DNA of 64,000 nucleotides from Variovorax sp. PAMC26660 (lineage in GTDB: Bacteria; Pseudomonadota; Gammaproteobacteria; Burkholderiales; Burkholderiaceae_C), in the NCBI RefSeq assembly GCF_014302995.1, contig NZ_CP060295.1, positions 6,191,501 to 6,255,500 on the forward strand, given 5' to 3'. The notes below the pieces were generated by a model. The model worked only from the letters and a program-made list of their open reading frames with translations, was not told where the DNA came from and did not search any database. Every line of letters starts with the position of its first letter. Position 1 is the first letter of the stretch. Shown piece after piece: positions 8,115 through 16,689 of the stretch. A program made the position numbers and the translations under genes.

Positions 8115-9748
8115 ACACGACGGAGCACCCAACACCTCCCTGGCTCGCCAACGGCGACCTGGCAACGCCCGATGCAGCCCGTCGACCCTCGACTTCGGCG
8201 TGGCCACCGCTGCGCGCGGCCTGGCTGGTCGTGATCTGCGTGGCGTGGCTCGCACTGACGGCGTGGATACGGCCGCTGACGGCACCCGACGAGGGGCGCT
8301 ACGTGGGTGTAGCGCTGTCGATGCTGCACTCGGGCGACTGGCTGGTGCCGCGCCTGGACGGCCTGCCGTTCTTCCACAAGCCGCCGCTGTTCTACTGGAT
8401 CAGTGCGGCCGCGATGGCGGTTGCGGGACCGCACGAAGGCGTGGCAAGGGTGCCGTCGATCCTGGGCGCGGGCCTCGCGGTCGGTGCACTGCTGCTGTTC
8501 CTGCGACGCTGGTCCACGCCGGCGCTGGCGCAACTGAGCACGCTGGTGCTGGTGACCACGCCGTTCTTCTTTCTGGGCGCGCAGTTCGCCAACCTCGACA
8601 TGCTGGTGGCGGGCTGCATCGCGGCCACGGTTCTGCTGGGGACCGGGGCGATCCTCGCGCGCGAACGCGACGAACCTTGGCGCACGCTGCTGGCCGGGGC
8701 GTTCCTTGCTGCGGCAATGGGCCTGCTGGCCAAGGGGCTGATCGGGCTGCTGCTGCCCGGTCTGGTGCTGGTGCTCTGGTGCCTGACCACGCGCCGGCCG
8801 GCGGCGCTGCGCCTTGCCTTGTGGCTGCCGGGCTGGGTGGTGCTGCTGGCGGTCGCCGGGCCGTGGTTCGTGGCGATGCAGTTGAAGTTTCCGGACTTCT
8901 TCGACTACTTCGTCATCACCCAGCACTTCAGACGTTTCGCTTCATCGGGTTTCAACAACCAGCAAGCCGTGTGGTTCTACCTTCCGGTGCTCGCCGTGCT
9001 CACAATGCCATGGTTCGCCTGGATGCTGGTGCCGAGGCCGAAGCTCATTGCGCCGGGACCGGCACAACGGCGCCTGTCCGACATCGATTGGCTCATGATC
9101 ATCTGGTTCGCCGTGGTGGTGGTGTTCTTCTCGCTGCCGCGTTCCAAGCTCATCGGCTACGTGCTGCCCGCGCTCGCGCCGATGGCCTACCTGATCGCGC
9201 GGCGCATGTCCGCGGGAAGGCCCGACGGGCAACTGCGCAGCCGTGTGCACGCAACCGCTGCGGTCGCTGCCGGCCTGTGCATCGTGCTCGTCGGCGCCAT
9301 CGCGGCAATGGCCACGCCGCCCGGAGCCCGGCTTCGGCTGCCTGCCAGCTTGCACGTGGCGCCTGGCGATCAGGTGCTGATGCTCGACAGCTACTTCTAT
9401 GAGATTCCGTTCTATTGGCGATTTCGCCAGCCGGTGCGCATCGCAAGCGACTGGCAGGCTGCGAACATCAACGCCCACGACGATTGGCGCAAGGAAATCA
9501 CCGATGCGGCGCGCTTCGATCCGGCGCGCGCCGCGCACACGTTGGTCGGGCGTGCCCAACTGGCCAAAGCGCTCTGCCAGCCCCGCACGACCTGGCTGAT
9601 CGGGCCGTCCAACGCATCGATCGCCAATCCGTGGATCACGGATGTCCCGCTGGTGGCATTCAACGAGCGGGTCGCGGCTTGGCGGTTCGCAGGCAGTGCA
9701 CAGCGCGATCCCGATTGCCTTGGCCCGAAAGGCGGGCCTGCGCCTTGA
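8111..9748 (+). CDS. ArnT-like glycosyltransferase (GT39/GT83 family)
   Basis: A 545-residue integral membrane glycosyltransferase. After a Pro-rich N-terminus and first helix (about 36-52) comes TAPDEGRYVG, with the acidic pair D60-E61 that marks ArnT/PMT enzymes, then FFHKPPLFYW (87-96), also typical. Around ten further helices follow, and a soluble C-terminal domain (about 415-545). ArnT moves aminoarabinose from undecaprenyl phosphate to lipid A; relatives move other sugars, so the donor is uncertain. No arnBCA genes are present here. The ATG at 8111 overlaps the PAP2 stop; longer starts run into the PAP2 gene. Confidence 0.88.
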   Translation: MNTTEHPTPPWLANGDLATPDAARRPSTSAWPPLRAAWLVVICVAWLALTAWIRPLTAPDEGRYVGVALSMLHSGDWLVPRLDGLPFFHKPPLFYWISAAAMAVAGPHEGVARVPSILGAGLAVGALLLFLRRWSTPALAQLSTLVLVTTPFFFLGAQFANLDMLVAGCIAATVLLGTGAILARERDEPWRTLLAGAFLAAAMGLLAKGLIGLLLPGLVLVLWCLTTRRPAALRLALWLPGWVVLLAVAGPWFVAMQLKFPDFFDYFVITQHFRRFASSGFNNQQAVWFYLPVLAVLTMPWFAWMLVPRPKLIAPGPAQRRLSDIDWLMIIWFAVVVVFFSLPRSKLIGYVLPALAPMAYLIARRMSAGRPDGQLRSRVHATAAVAAGLCIVLVGAIAAMATPPGARLRLPASLHVAPGDQVLMLDSYFYEIPFYWRFRQPVRIASDWQAANINAHDDWRKEITDAARFDPARAAHTLVGRAQLAKALCQPRTTWLIGPSNASIANPWITDVPLVAFNERVAAWRFAGSAQRDPDCLGPKGGPAP

Positions 9749-10020
9749 GGGCACGATGAAGTCGGCTTCGGCATCCATCAAAAGTCAAATGGAAGAGGAG
9801 TTGATGGGGCACCAGAGCGAACCGCGCCTCCAACTCCTCAAATTCAACCATGTCGCTGCGCCCGGCTGAGAACAATGGATCGTGATTCTCCGAATTCATT
9901 ACTCCACCACGTCACGACACTGTTGCATCGCGCTTGGTCGGCCATGATGAGGTCGGGGAGTGAAATGTGCTGGTCAAGAACGCTGCACTTGGGCGTCATT
10001 TCATGGGCTTGCGAGAGGCC

Positions 10021-10392
10021 TCAGGACAGATCCCAAGCGTCGATGGTCAGTAGCTGGTCGGATGGGCAGGCCGCGATTTTGTCCTGGTGAAAGATCAGGT
10101 TGCCCTTCCAGTTCGCCGGCATGACGTAGTCGTCGCCGATGATGGCGGGGCCTTGGTGTGCCGGCGGACCGCCGGCAAGCAGCGGCAGGACATCGCACGC
10201 CTGCGCAGTAAAGCGGTTCGGGTAGCCACTGAAAGCCAATTGGCTGGCCTTGCCTGCTTTGACGAGTCGGTGCAGCCAATCGATTCCGCGTGGCCCAACC
10301 TCCCAATTCGCCAGCAGCGCCAGTTTGGTGTCGATTGCCTGATCACGTTCCTCAGGGGTCTGAGCCGCCACAACTATCCACCAGCCGATCAT
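10021..10392 (-). CDS. Conserved-looking hypothetical protein
   Basis: A 123-residue soluble protein beginning MIGWWIVVAAQTPEER, with no signal peptide or membrane segment and a balanced composition typical of a real protein. The opening strand followed by a charged helix recalls a ferredoxin-like (YciI/Dabb) fold, but I cannot name the family. It is divergent from the small gene at 10434 with only 41 bases between, so the two may share a control region. Function unknown. Nothing recognisable lies between it and the ArnT-like gene. Confidence 0.6.
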   Translation of the reverse strand: MIGWWIVVAAQTPEERDQAIDTKLALLANWEVGPRGIDWLHRLVKAGKASQLAFSGYPNRFTAQACDVLPLLAGGPPAHQGPAIIGDDYVMPANWKGNLIFHQDKIAACPSDQLLTIDAWDLS

Positions 10393-10433
10393 CGCGTTGA
10401 TATTCCTTTGTCGGTTGATTCAGCGATCACGGC

Positions 10434-10730
10434 ATGCGCAAATTCCACTTGCCTGTCATCGTTGTCGTGCCGGATGATCTCAGCCTTGTTCCGAGTCACC
10501 AAGGAGAATTCCTTTTCACCATTCAAAAGCCATTACCACCGCCCGCCGGGTACGCCAGTTGGCTCGACTATGCTGTCGAAGGGTTCAGCACCCGGCAGGC
10601 CTGGCTCGAAAGCCTCTGGGAAACCTGGGTCGATGACACGGCTGTCGAGCTGGACCGGGATGAGATCCGCGAGTCTGCGCGGCTGGAACTGCGTGCCCTG
10701 CGCAAGGCGGCCGGAGCTGCGGATTCGTGA
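10434..10730 (+). CDS. Small hypothetical protein
   Basis: A 98-residue acidic protein. A strand-rich N-terminus (HLPVIVVVPDDLSLV) is followed by a Pro-rich linker and a long helical C-terminus rich in Glu, Asp and Arg. No membrane segment or known motif. It is divergent from 10021-10392 and ends 120 bases before a strong bidirectional terminator, consistent with a short transcript. It may be a modifier or antitoxin-like protein, but nothing in the sequence proves that. Confidence 0.5.
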   Translation: MRKFHLPVIVVVPDDLSLVPSHQGEFLFTIQKPLPPPAGYASWLDYAVEGFSTRQAWLESLWETWVDDTAVELDRDEIRESARLELRALRKAAGAADS

Positions 10731-10850
10731 TGCTCTCTGCCTGCCCCATTCACCTTTCTGGAGCTCAAGGTTTCTGGGGTTTGAAACGCTTATGATTGCG
10801 CCCACCACTCCTCCCTTGTGGCGTCATTCGCTTGGCTTCTGCTTGGGAAG

Positions 10851-10876
10851 AAAAAACCGCCCGAGGGCGGTTTTTT
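10851..10876. terminator. Bidirectional Rho-independent terminator
   Basis: AAAAAACCGCCC-GA-GGGCGGTTTTTT: perfect GC stem with A-run on one side and T-run on the other, so it can stop transcription both from the left (10434 gene) and from the right (TnpT-like gene ending at 10896). Confidence 0.9.
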
Positions 10877-10895
10877 CATGGTGAAGGCCAGGGCG

Positions 10896-11942
10896 TCATC
10901 GGGCCTTGCGAGCGCTGCTCTTCGAAGCCTTCAAAGCCGGAACTTCCTGTTGCGGTGCTGGGTGCGCTGGCGACAACCGATCCAGCAGGGCGCGTAGCGT
11001 TTGCGCTTCAGCTCGATATTGCAACGCTTCCTGCTGGCTTGCGGCAAGCTGTTCCCGCGCGGCCTGAAGCTCGATGGCAAGGCTTCGGTGGCTGGTGGTG
11101 AGTTCCCGTTGCGAAGCTTCGGCTGCATCGGCTTTGACCTGCAGCCGTGCGATCGCGTCGGCCTGAGCCAGCATGCCCTCGCGATGACGGCCCTCGGTCT
11201 GCGCCAATTGGCCGCGCAGCGCCTCGAGCTGCTTGTCGACCTTGATCCGGGCCTGACGCTCTTGGTCGATCTCGAGCAGCGTGCGTCGCTCGGCGGCATC
11301 CGAGCGGCCGTTCGCGACGTCCACGGCCTCTCGTGCCTTGGCCAACTCGGCGCTGAAATCCGCTCGAACCCGCTCCTGCTGATTGCGCGCCTCCTCGAGG
11401 TGGCGCTGCAACTCCTGCAGCCGGGCCACGGCGCCGGCATGGGCACGCCGTTCTGCCTCCAGGTCCGTTTGCCGTTGCTGGAGCGATTCCTGGGCCGCGC
11501 TCAGCTGCTGACGCAGGGTATCGGCGCTGGCCAGCGCCTCAGTTGCCGCTTGGCGAGCCCGAGTTTCCTCGCCCTGGGCTTGCTCGACCGCGGCCTGGTC
11601 CTCGAGGCGCAGCGCGGCGAGTTCGTGGCGCGCGGCGGCCGTGGCCTGCCGCCATAGATCGGCGATGGCTGCCGCTGCACTCGTCTTGAGTTCGGGCGGC
11701 AGATCCGGATGGTCGATTTCGACACGCGCCTTGCTGCGCAGGTCTTCCCAGAACCTGGCCAGCGCCTCCGCCGGCGCGTTCATCGAGCCTTTGCGCACAA
11801 ACTGGTACAGCTTGCTGGCCGTGGGAGTGATGCCATAGCGGAAGAACAGCAACGCGCAAACCTCGCGATAGAGGTCTTTCGTTTCCGTAAATCGCCCCCG
11901 GAGGGCCTCGATGTCGCTCTGGAGTTCGATTTCAGTGTTCAT
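10896..11942 (-). CDS. KfrA_N-type coiled-coil DNA-binding protein, TnpT-like
   Basis: A 348-residue protein. An N-terminal KfrA-like DNA-binding domain (about 1-90, including the helical stretch FRYGITPTASKLYQFVRKGS) is followed by a very long Glu/Ala/Arg/Gln-rich coiled coil (about 95-325) and a basic tail. This layout is known from plasmid KfrA repressors and from TnpT, the accessory protein of Tn4651/Tn5041-type Tn3 transposons. Divergence from a TnpS-like recombinase across a short palindromic spacer strongly suggests TnpT. ATG 11942 was preferred over a start five codons upstream. It may also repress its own promoter through the palindromes. An intact partner TnpA is not adjacent. Confidence 0.8.
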   Translation of the reverse strand: MNTEIELQSDIEALRGRFTETKDLYREVCALLFFRYGITPTASKLYQFVRKGSMNAPAEALARFWEDLRSKARVEIDHPDLPPELKTSAAAAIADLWRQATAAARHELAALRLEDQAAVEQAQGEETRARQAATEALASADTLRQQLSAAQESLQQRQTDLEAERRAHAGAVARLQELQRHLEEARNQQERVRADFSAELAKAREAVDVANGRSDAAERRTLLEIDQERQARIKVDKQLEALRGQLAQTEGRHREGMLAQADAIARLQVKADAAEASQRELTTSHRSLAIELQAAREQLAASQQEALQYRAEAQTLRALLDRLSPAHPAPQQEVPALKASKSSARKAR

Positions 11943-11954
11943 GAATAAATAATA

Positions 11955-12024
11955 CAACGTAATACGTTGAATTTATTGAATTAACGCTCAGTCTATGGAC
12001 ATTAGTAATCTAATGTCCATAGAC
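11955..12024. promoter_or_regulatory. Palindromic control/resolution site between TnpT- and TnpS-like genes
   Basis: The 115-base spacer is AT-rich and holds two perfect inverted repeats: CAACGT-AAT-ACGTTG (11955-11969), and a 15-base arm GTCTATGGACATTAG (11991-12005) with its complement at 12010-12024 around a four-base TAAT centre. Such sites between tnpS and tnpT form the rst resolution site in Tn4651-type elements and also overlap the promoters. The role is inferred from position and symmetry. Confidence 0.7.
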
Positions 12025-12057
12025 TTGGCGATGTTCTCCTTTTGCGCGTAGCTCTGA

Positions 12058-13227
12058 ATGAATGCCCTCGTCAGCCTGGATCAGATGATGGTGCCGGCCC
12101 ACCTCGATGGCAGCCGCGGCCGCAATCGCGTCGGTTCGCGATCGCAGCTGGCCGCGGTTGACGACCGTTCGGCCGTTCTGGCCTGGCTGGCCCGCTACGC
12201 CGACTCGCCCGCCACGCTCGCCAGCTATCGCAAGGAAGCCGAACGCCTTCTGCTGTGGTGCGTCCTGCAGCGCGGCGCAGCGCTCTCAGACCTCACACAC
12301 GAGGATCTGCTGCTCTACCAGCGCTTCCTCGGCGATCCGCAGCCGGCCGAGCGCTGGGTCATGGCGCCGGGCCAGAAGCCGGCGCGCAACTCGCCTCGTT
12401 GGCGGCCCTTTGCCGGCCCACTGGGCCCCTCGAGTCTGCGCCAGGCGCTGTCGATCCTCAACGCCATGTTCTCGTGGCTCGTAGAAGCCGGACACCTGGC
12501 CGGTAATCCGTTGGCGCTGAGCCGGCGCAAGCGCCGACAGGCGGCCCCACGTGTGAGCCGCTTTCTGCCGGAGGAACACTGGAACGCAGTGAAGGTTGCA
12601 ATCGAAGTCATGCCTCGGGGCAGCGACCGTGAAAGGCTGCACGCTTCGCGCTGCCGATGGCTGTTCTCACTGCTCTACGTCGGCGGGCTGCGCGTGTCCG
12701 AGATCTGCAACGCCCGCATGGGCGGGTTCTTCGGCCGTCGGGGCGCCGACGGACGCGAGCGCTGGTGGCTCGAAATCACCGGCAAAGGGAACAAGACCCG
12801 CCTGGTGCCGGCCACGGGAGAATTGGTGACCGAGTTGATGCGCTACCGAAAGGCACATGCTTTGAGCCCGCTTCCACAGGAGGGAGAAGGCACACCGCTG
12901 TTGATGACGCTGATCGCCCCGATCAAGCCGATGGCACGAAGCGCCATTCACGAGCTCGTCAAGGGAGTGATGCACGCGGCCGCAGCCGCGCTGCGGTTGC
13001 GGGGCTCCGACTTCGAGGCTGCAGCGACCCACCTTGAGCAGGCGTCGACGCACTGGATTCGGCACACTGCCGGAAGCCATCTGAGCGAAAAAGTCGACCT
13101 GAAAGTGGTTCGCGACAACCTGGGGCACGCCAACATCAGCACGACCAGCATCTATTTGCACACGGAGGACGATGCCCGTCACGATGCGACGGCGGCCGGG
13201 CACCGGGTTGGTTGGCGCTCGCCGTAG
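12058..13227 (+). CDS. Tyrosine recombinase, TnpS-like
   Basis: A 389-residue site-specific recombinase. The N-terminal SAM-like core-binding domain (about 35-160) is followed by a catalytic domain with all expected residues: R212 (GGLRVSE), K243 (TGKGNKTR), H332 and R335 (HWIRHT), H357 (LGHANIS) and nucleophile Y366 (SIYLH). It is therefore probably active. Divergence from the KfrA-like/TnpT-like gene and the palindromic spacer point to a cointegrate resolvase of a Tn4651-type Tn3 element rather than a phage integrase. The last 132 bases are repeated, diverged, at 16503-16634. Confidence 0.88.
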   Translation: MNALVSLDQMMVPAHLDGSRGRNRVGSRSQLAAVDDRSAVLAWLARYADSPATLASYRKEAERLLLWCVLQRGAALSDLTHEDLLLYQRFLGDPQPAERWVMAPGQKPARNSPRWRPFAGPLGPSSLRQALSILNAMFSWLVEAGHLAGNPLALSRRKRRQAAPRVSRFLPEEHWNAVKVAIEVMPRGSDRERLHASRCRWLFSLLYVGGLRVSEICNARMGGFFGRRGADGRERWWLEITGKGNKTRLVPATGELVTELMRYRKAHALSPLPQEGEGTPLLMTLIAPIKPMARSAIHELVKGVMHAAAAALRLRGSDFEAAATHLEQASTHWIRHTAGSHLSEKVDLKVVRDNLGHANISTTSIYLHTEDDARHDATAAGHRVGWRSP

Positions 13228-13364
13228 CCTGTTCTGATGTCCGCTCGTGCGCTGGCCACTGGGCCATGAAATCGCGCACAGGCAGCGGCGTGCGCATCTC
13301 TGCCTGCGAAGTCCGATCGCAATGAACGCGAGAGCTCGGTATCTGCCTATTCAGAAGGATGAAA

Positions 13365-13556
13365 ATGAAGTCAACCGTATTGCTCCTTGGCGCACTGTCA
13401 CAGGCATTTCGCCGCCTGGCATCCCACTTTCATCGATGGGCGCGGCGACCATCTTCAGACAAAGGTGACCCGTCGAATCGCACACTTGTGGACGATCTGC
13501 TGAAGAAATCCGATCTGCGGCGAAAAGAGAGCGAGCGTGAAAATCGCAAAGATTGA
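13365..13556 (+). CDS. Possible small basic protein
   Basis: A 63-residue frame starting MKSTVLLLGA with AGAAGG six bases upstream. It has a short hydrophobic start and a Lys/Arg/Asp-rich helical remainder. It lies alone in the 550-base gap between the recombinase and the MFS gene. The ribosome site favours a gene; lack of any known motif counts against it. The rest of that gap (13228-13364 and 13557-13777) shows nothing I can support. Confidence 0.35.
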   Translation: MKSTVLLLGALSQAFRRLASHFHRWARRPSSDKGDPSNRTLVDDLLKKSDLRRKESERENRKD

Positions 13557-13777
13557 GCAACTGGGAAGTCGAAGCCGCTCTAAATGCGTCTGCGTTCTGC
13601 AGTGTGTCCCGCTCCCCATAGGCTGAGGCCGATGCGGATGACGGCGTTGGTCGCCATCCTCGGACTGATTCCGATGCTGCTGAAAAGCGTGACGTGTTGT
13701 TGAGATGCTTTGAGATCGTAGTCCTGACTGTCGAATGACCGAGGGGCGAGCCGGGTAGGTGCACCTCTGGGTGCTTT

Positions 13778-14989
13778 TCAGGAACCACGCCCGACTTTTC
13801 TCTCTGTCTGTGGCATGGGCTGCCTTGCCAGCCCTGCCAGCGCGAGCAAGCAAAAGGCCCCGCCCGCGTAAAACGTTGCCGACGCACCCACCTGGTCCCA
13901 CAACACTCCCGCCACCACGCTGGCGACGAGCATTGCCAGGCCACTGACCAGATTGAAGAAGCCATAGGCGGTGCCACGCAAATCGGCAGGCGAAGCATTC
14001 GCCACCATGGTGGCCAACAGCCCTTGGGTGATGCCCATGTGAATGCCCCACAGCGCGACGCCCGAGAGAACAACCCACCACTGGGCGCTGCTGGCGAGCA
14101 CTAGGTCCGCTACAACGAGCACGATCAGACCCCCCGCCAGCAGTCCGGTATGACTGACACGGTCAGACAGTTTGCCGAACGGATAGGCCGTCAAGGCGTA
14201 GACCACGTTCATCGCGACCATCACGAGCGGCACGAATGCGATCGGAATGCCGCCCTGCTGTGCGCGCAGCACCAGAAAGGCCTCACTGAAGCGTGCCAGA
14301 GTAAATACCGCACCAATGCCGACCACCCACCAATACGGGGCACCGAGGCGTTTCAGGTTGTCTCGGCGGATGGGGTTGATCCGTTTTTCCGTCGAATGCC
14401 GTTCTGGCTCCCGAAGGCCAAAGACCAGCAGCGCGACCGCCATCACGCCCGGAATCACCGCCACCCAAAACACGGCCCGGAAGTCGTTCGCCCAGAGCAG
14501 CATCAAGGCTACTGCCAGGAGCGGGCCGAGAAAGGCCCCCACGGTATCGATGGATTGGCGCAACCCAAAGGCCGCGCCCCGCAGATGCGCCGGCGCGATG
14601 TCAGCCACCAATGCGTCGCGCGGCGCACCTCGAATCCCTTTGCCCACACGATCCAACAATCGGGCCGCTAGGACCAGGCCTACCGTTGGCGCCAGCGCGA
14701 ACAGCGGTTTGGACAGGGCACCCAAGGCGTAGCCGAAGGCTGCCAATCCCTTGCGTTTGCCCAGGTAGTCGCTCAGCGTTCCAGAGAAGACCTTGACGAT
14801 CAGCGCCGTGGCTTCGGCCGCCCCCTCAATCAAACCAACCGCCAGGGCGCTGGCCCCCAGGGTCGACACCATGAACAGTGGCAGCAGGCTGTGGATCATC
14901 TCCGAGGAGATGTCCATCAGCATGCTGACGAACCCAAGCACCCAGATGCCCGCGGGGATCTTGAGCAGGGAGGTATCGCTGGTTTTCAT
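13778..14989 (-). CDS. Major facilitator superfamily transporter
   Basis: A 403-residue transporter with about twelve membrane helices. The MFS signature between helices 2 and 3 is present (SGTLSDYLGKRKGL, about 70-83) with a related GKLSDRVSHTG in the second half (about 275), as expected from the two-fold repeat. The ATG overlaps the ChrB-like stop as ATGA, so the two are translationally coupled. MFS genes coupled to ChrB N-domain genes occur in chromate/metal resistance regions of Burkholderiales, suggesting a regulated efflux pair; the substrate is not known. Confidence 0.88.
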   Translation of the reverse strand: MKTSDTSLLKIPAGIWVLGFVSMLMDISSEMIHSLLPLFMVSTLGASALAVGLIEGAAEATALIVKVFSGTLSDYLGKRKGLAAFGYALGALSKPLFALAPTVGLVLAARLLDRVGKGIRGAPRDALVADIAPAHLRGAAFGLRQSIDTVGAFLGPLLAVALMLLWANDFRAVFWVAVIPGVMAVALLVFGLREPERHSTEKRINPIRRDNLKRLGAPYWWVVGIGAVFTLARFSEAFLVLRAQQGGIPIAFVPLVMVAMNVVYALTAYPFGKLSDRVSHTGLLAGGLIVLVVADLVLASSAQWWVVLSGVALWGIHMGITQGLLATMVANASPADLRGTAYGFFNLVSGLAMLVASVVAGVLWDQVGASATFYAGGAFCLLALAGLARQPMPQTERKVGRGS

Positions 14990-15624
14990 GGTTTGCCGCT
15001 TCGCTTGCCGGTACGTTTCGAGGCGGCCTTTGCGGCTGTTTTCTTCGCCGCGGCTGGCTTCACAAGCGGCGAGCCCTTCGCGCCTTGCTCACGCTCGAAC
15101 ACCTCGTTGGCGTAGACCTCGAGCAGTTCTTCGCATTCGACAAGACGCTGCTCCGCCGTCGCGCGGGCTGGCGCGCCATAGAAGTCCAGCGTCTTGATGC
15201 GCTCCAGCCAGTTCTTGAGTTTTTTGAGGTCTTCGTCGTTCTCCTTCACCTCCGCAAAGGTGTAGTGATCGGCCATGACCTCCTTCTCGATTTCTTTCTT
15301 GTAGTCGACGCACTTGTCCAGGAACTCCTCGTAGTCCTGATCGCGGTCGTGCTTGAAGTAGGTCACGACGCGCTCCTCCTGCTTCGCGTCGAGCGCCATG
15401 GTTTCAAAGATCACCGCTTCGCCGCCGGCGCGGTCGATGTCGGCCTGGACCATGCGGAACTGGCGCTGATGCTCGGTCGTGGTCGGCAGCACGCAGATGC
15501 TGTTCTGCAAGTAGACAGCGCCCAGGCTTCGGATGCGGCGCCAGATGGCCACGCGGAACTTGGAAGGTTCAGCGGGCACCTTGTAGGTCAATAGGAGCCA
15601 GCTGGGTCTTTTTTCTTGATTCAT
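14986..15624 (-). CDS. ChrB N-terminal-domain protein
   Basis: A 212-residue protein starting MNQEKRPSWLLLTYKVP, the typical opening of the ChrB N-terminal domain, continuing with KFRVAIWRRIRSLGAVYLQ (about 21-39) and FYGAP near 168. The C-terminal ChrB domain is absent; instead it has an acidic helical region and a Lys/Ala-rich tail. ChrB regulates chromate resistance in response to chromate or sulfate, but no chrA exists here, so the signal is open. The ATG at 15624 lies just before an inverted repeat that may be its operator; a longer frame would run through it. Confidence 0.82.
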   Translation of the reverse strand: MNQEKRPSWLLLTYKVPAEPSKFRVAIWRRIRSLGAVYLQNSICVLPTTTEHQRQFRMVQADIDRAGGEAVIFETMALDAKQEERVVTYFKHDRDQDYEEFLDKCVDYKKEIEKEVMADHYTFAEVKENDEDLKKLKNWLERIKTLDFYGAPARATAEQRLVECEELLEVYANEVFEREQGAKGSPLVKPAAAKKTAAKAASKRTGKRSGKP

Positions 15625-15630
15625 TAATAA

Positions 15631-15646
15631 TGTAGCGGTCGTTACA
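15631..15646 (-). promoter_or_regulatory. Candidate operator of ChrB/MFS pair
   Basis: TGTAGCG-GT-CGTTACA is a near-perfect inverted repeat (one mismatch) beginning seven bases upstream of the ChrB-like ATG and within the divergent region shared with the DUF1232 gene at 15715. The position suits autorepression. Confidence 0.5.
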
Positions 15647-15714
15647 TCATCAATGTATCGATAAAAATCAAGCGACACAAGCCGATCCCGTCCGTATCCA
15701 CAAGGAAGTCACAG

Positions 15715-16098
15715 TTGACGATCCAGCAAAACATCCGCCAGTGGGCCCGTCGCGTCAAGCGCGACGCCGTGACCCTGTGGTTGGCGTGCCGCTATCCGGG
15801 CACGTCGTGGCTGCCCAAGGCGCTGGCGGCCTTTGTCGTTGCCTATGCACTCAGCCCGATCGACCTGATCCCAGGCTTCATCCCGGTGTTGGGGTACGTG
15901 GACGATGCGCTCCTGTTGCCCGGGCTGATCTGGCTGGCGATCCGGCTGATGCCCAAGGACGTGCTCGCCGAATGCCGCGTGCAGCCGGACGACTGGATGC
16001 GCCGTGGCGAAGGCAAGCCGCGCAGCCCATGGGGTATCGCCTTCGTTGTCGCAGTATGGATCGCATTTGGGGTCGGTTTGTGGCTGTGGCTTCGGTAA
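15715..16098 (+). CDS. YkvA-like DUF1232 membrane protein
   Basis: A 127-residue protein with the DUF1232 core ALSPIDLIPGFIPVLGYVDD (about 45-64), where the conserved SPIDLIP and the acidic pair are intact. A further helix follows, and a C-terminal membrane segment (about 104-126). The start is TTG at 15715 with AAGGAAG upstream; no ATG is available near the family's usual start. It is divergent from the ChrB-like gene and followed 13 bases later by a diverged tandem copy. DUF1232 function is unknown; it is common near stress and transporter genes. Confidence 0.82.
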   Translation: MTIQQNIRQWARRVKRDAVTLWLACRYPGTSWLPKALAAFVVAYALSPIDLIPGFIPVLGYVDDALLLPGLIWLAIRLMPKDVLAECRVQPDDWMRRGEGKPRSPWGIAFVVAVWIAFGVGLWLWLR

Positions 16099-16111
16099 GG
16101 AGAGAACATCC

Positions 16112-16498
16112 ATGAATCCCACTGCGTGGCCGCGCCGTTGCGCAGGAACCTTGCTGTCGCTGTGTTTGAGCAGCTTGCACCGTGAAACGCCGCGCGTGGC
16201 AAAGGCCATCTGGCTGTTCGTTCTCGTGTACGCCGCGAGTCCCGTGGACTGGACTCCAGAAGTGTTGCCGATGCCGAGCTACCTGGACGACGTAGTGCTG
16301 CTGGTGGGCCTGTCCTGGCTGGTATGGCACATGTTGCCGCTGGGTGTCTGGCAAGAGTGCCGCACCCGGAGCGACGACTAGATCAGCGTCTGTGCGCGCT
16401 GGCTCGGCCGCGCGTCGACGGCACTCGTGCTGATGTTCACGTTGTCGGCGGTCGCGGGGTGGCTCTGGCTGTGGTTTGTCGCATGGTCGGGGCGGTAG
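16112..16498 (+). pseudogene. Second DUF1232 gene interrupted by an in-frame stop
   Basis: It begins at ATG 16112 with AAGGAGAG upstream and encodes a DUF1232 core (AASPVDWTPE, then LDDVVLLVGLSWLVW), a diverged tandem paralogue of the preceding gene. TAG at 16379-16381 ends the frame after 89 residues. The same frame continues for 38 more codons to TAG at 16496, encoding the expected C-terminal membrane helix (LVLMFTLSAVAGWLWLWFVA). One nonsense change therefore removes the helix. The 89-residue product could still be made, or the base could be an error. Confidence 0.75.
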
Positions 16499-16502
16499 GA
16501 CC

Positions 16503-16634
16503 GACCTGAGAGTGGTTCGCGACAACCTGAGCCACGCCAACATCAGCACGACCAGCATCTATTTGCACACCGAGGACGATGCCCGTCACGATGCAACAGC
16601 GGCTGGCCACCGGGTCAGCTGGCGTTCACCATAG
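16503..16634 (+). pseudogene. Tyrosine recombinase 3' remnant (TnpS tail)
   Basis: Forty-four codons matching the last 43 residues and stop of the recombinase at 12058-13227, including the catalytic His (LSHANIS) and Tyr (SIYLH). By eye about 118 of 132 bases are identical, so it is a related but not identical copy. It begins four bases after the end of the broken DUF1232 gene and is in direct orientation with the intact gene, bracketing the ChrB/MFS/DUF1232 cargo. Confidence 0.85.
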
Positions 16635-16689
16635 CGCCAGAATCAAAGGCGTTCGCGCTCATTGCCGCACGAGATCTGGTGGCCCCTAG

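Noticed and set aside
9756..10090. Short frames between the ArnT-like gene and 10021
   Set aside because: No ribosome site or recognisable motif; they look like non-coding DNA.
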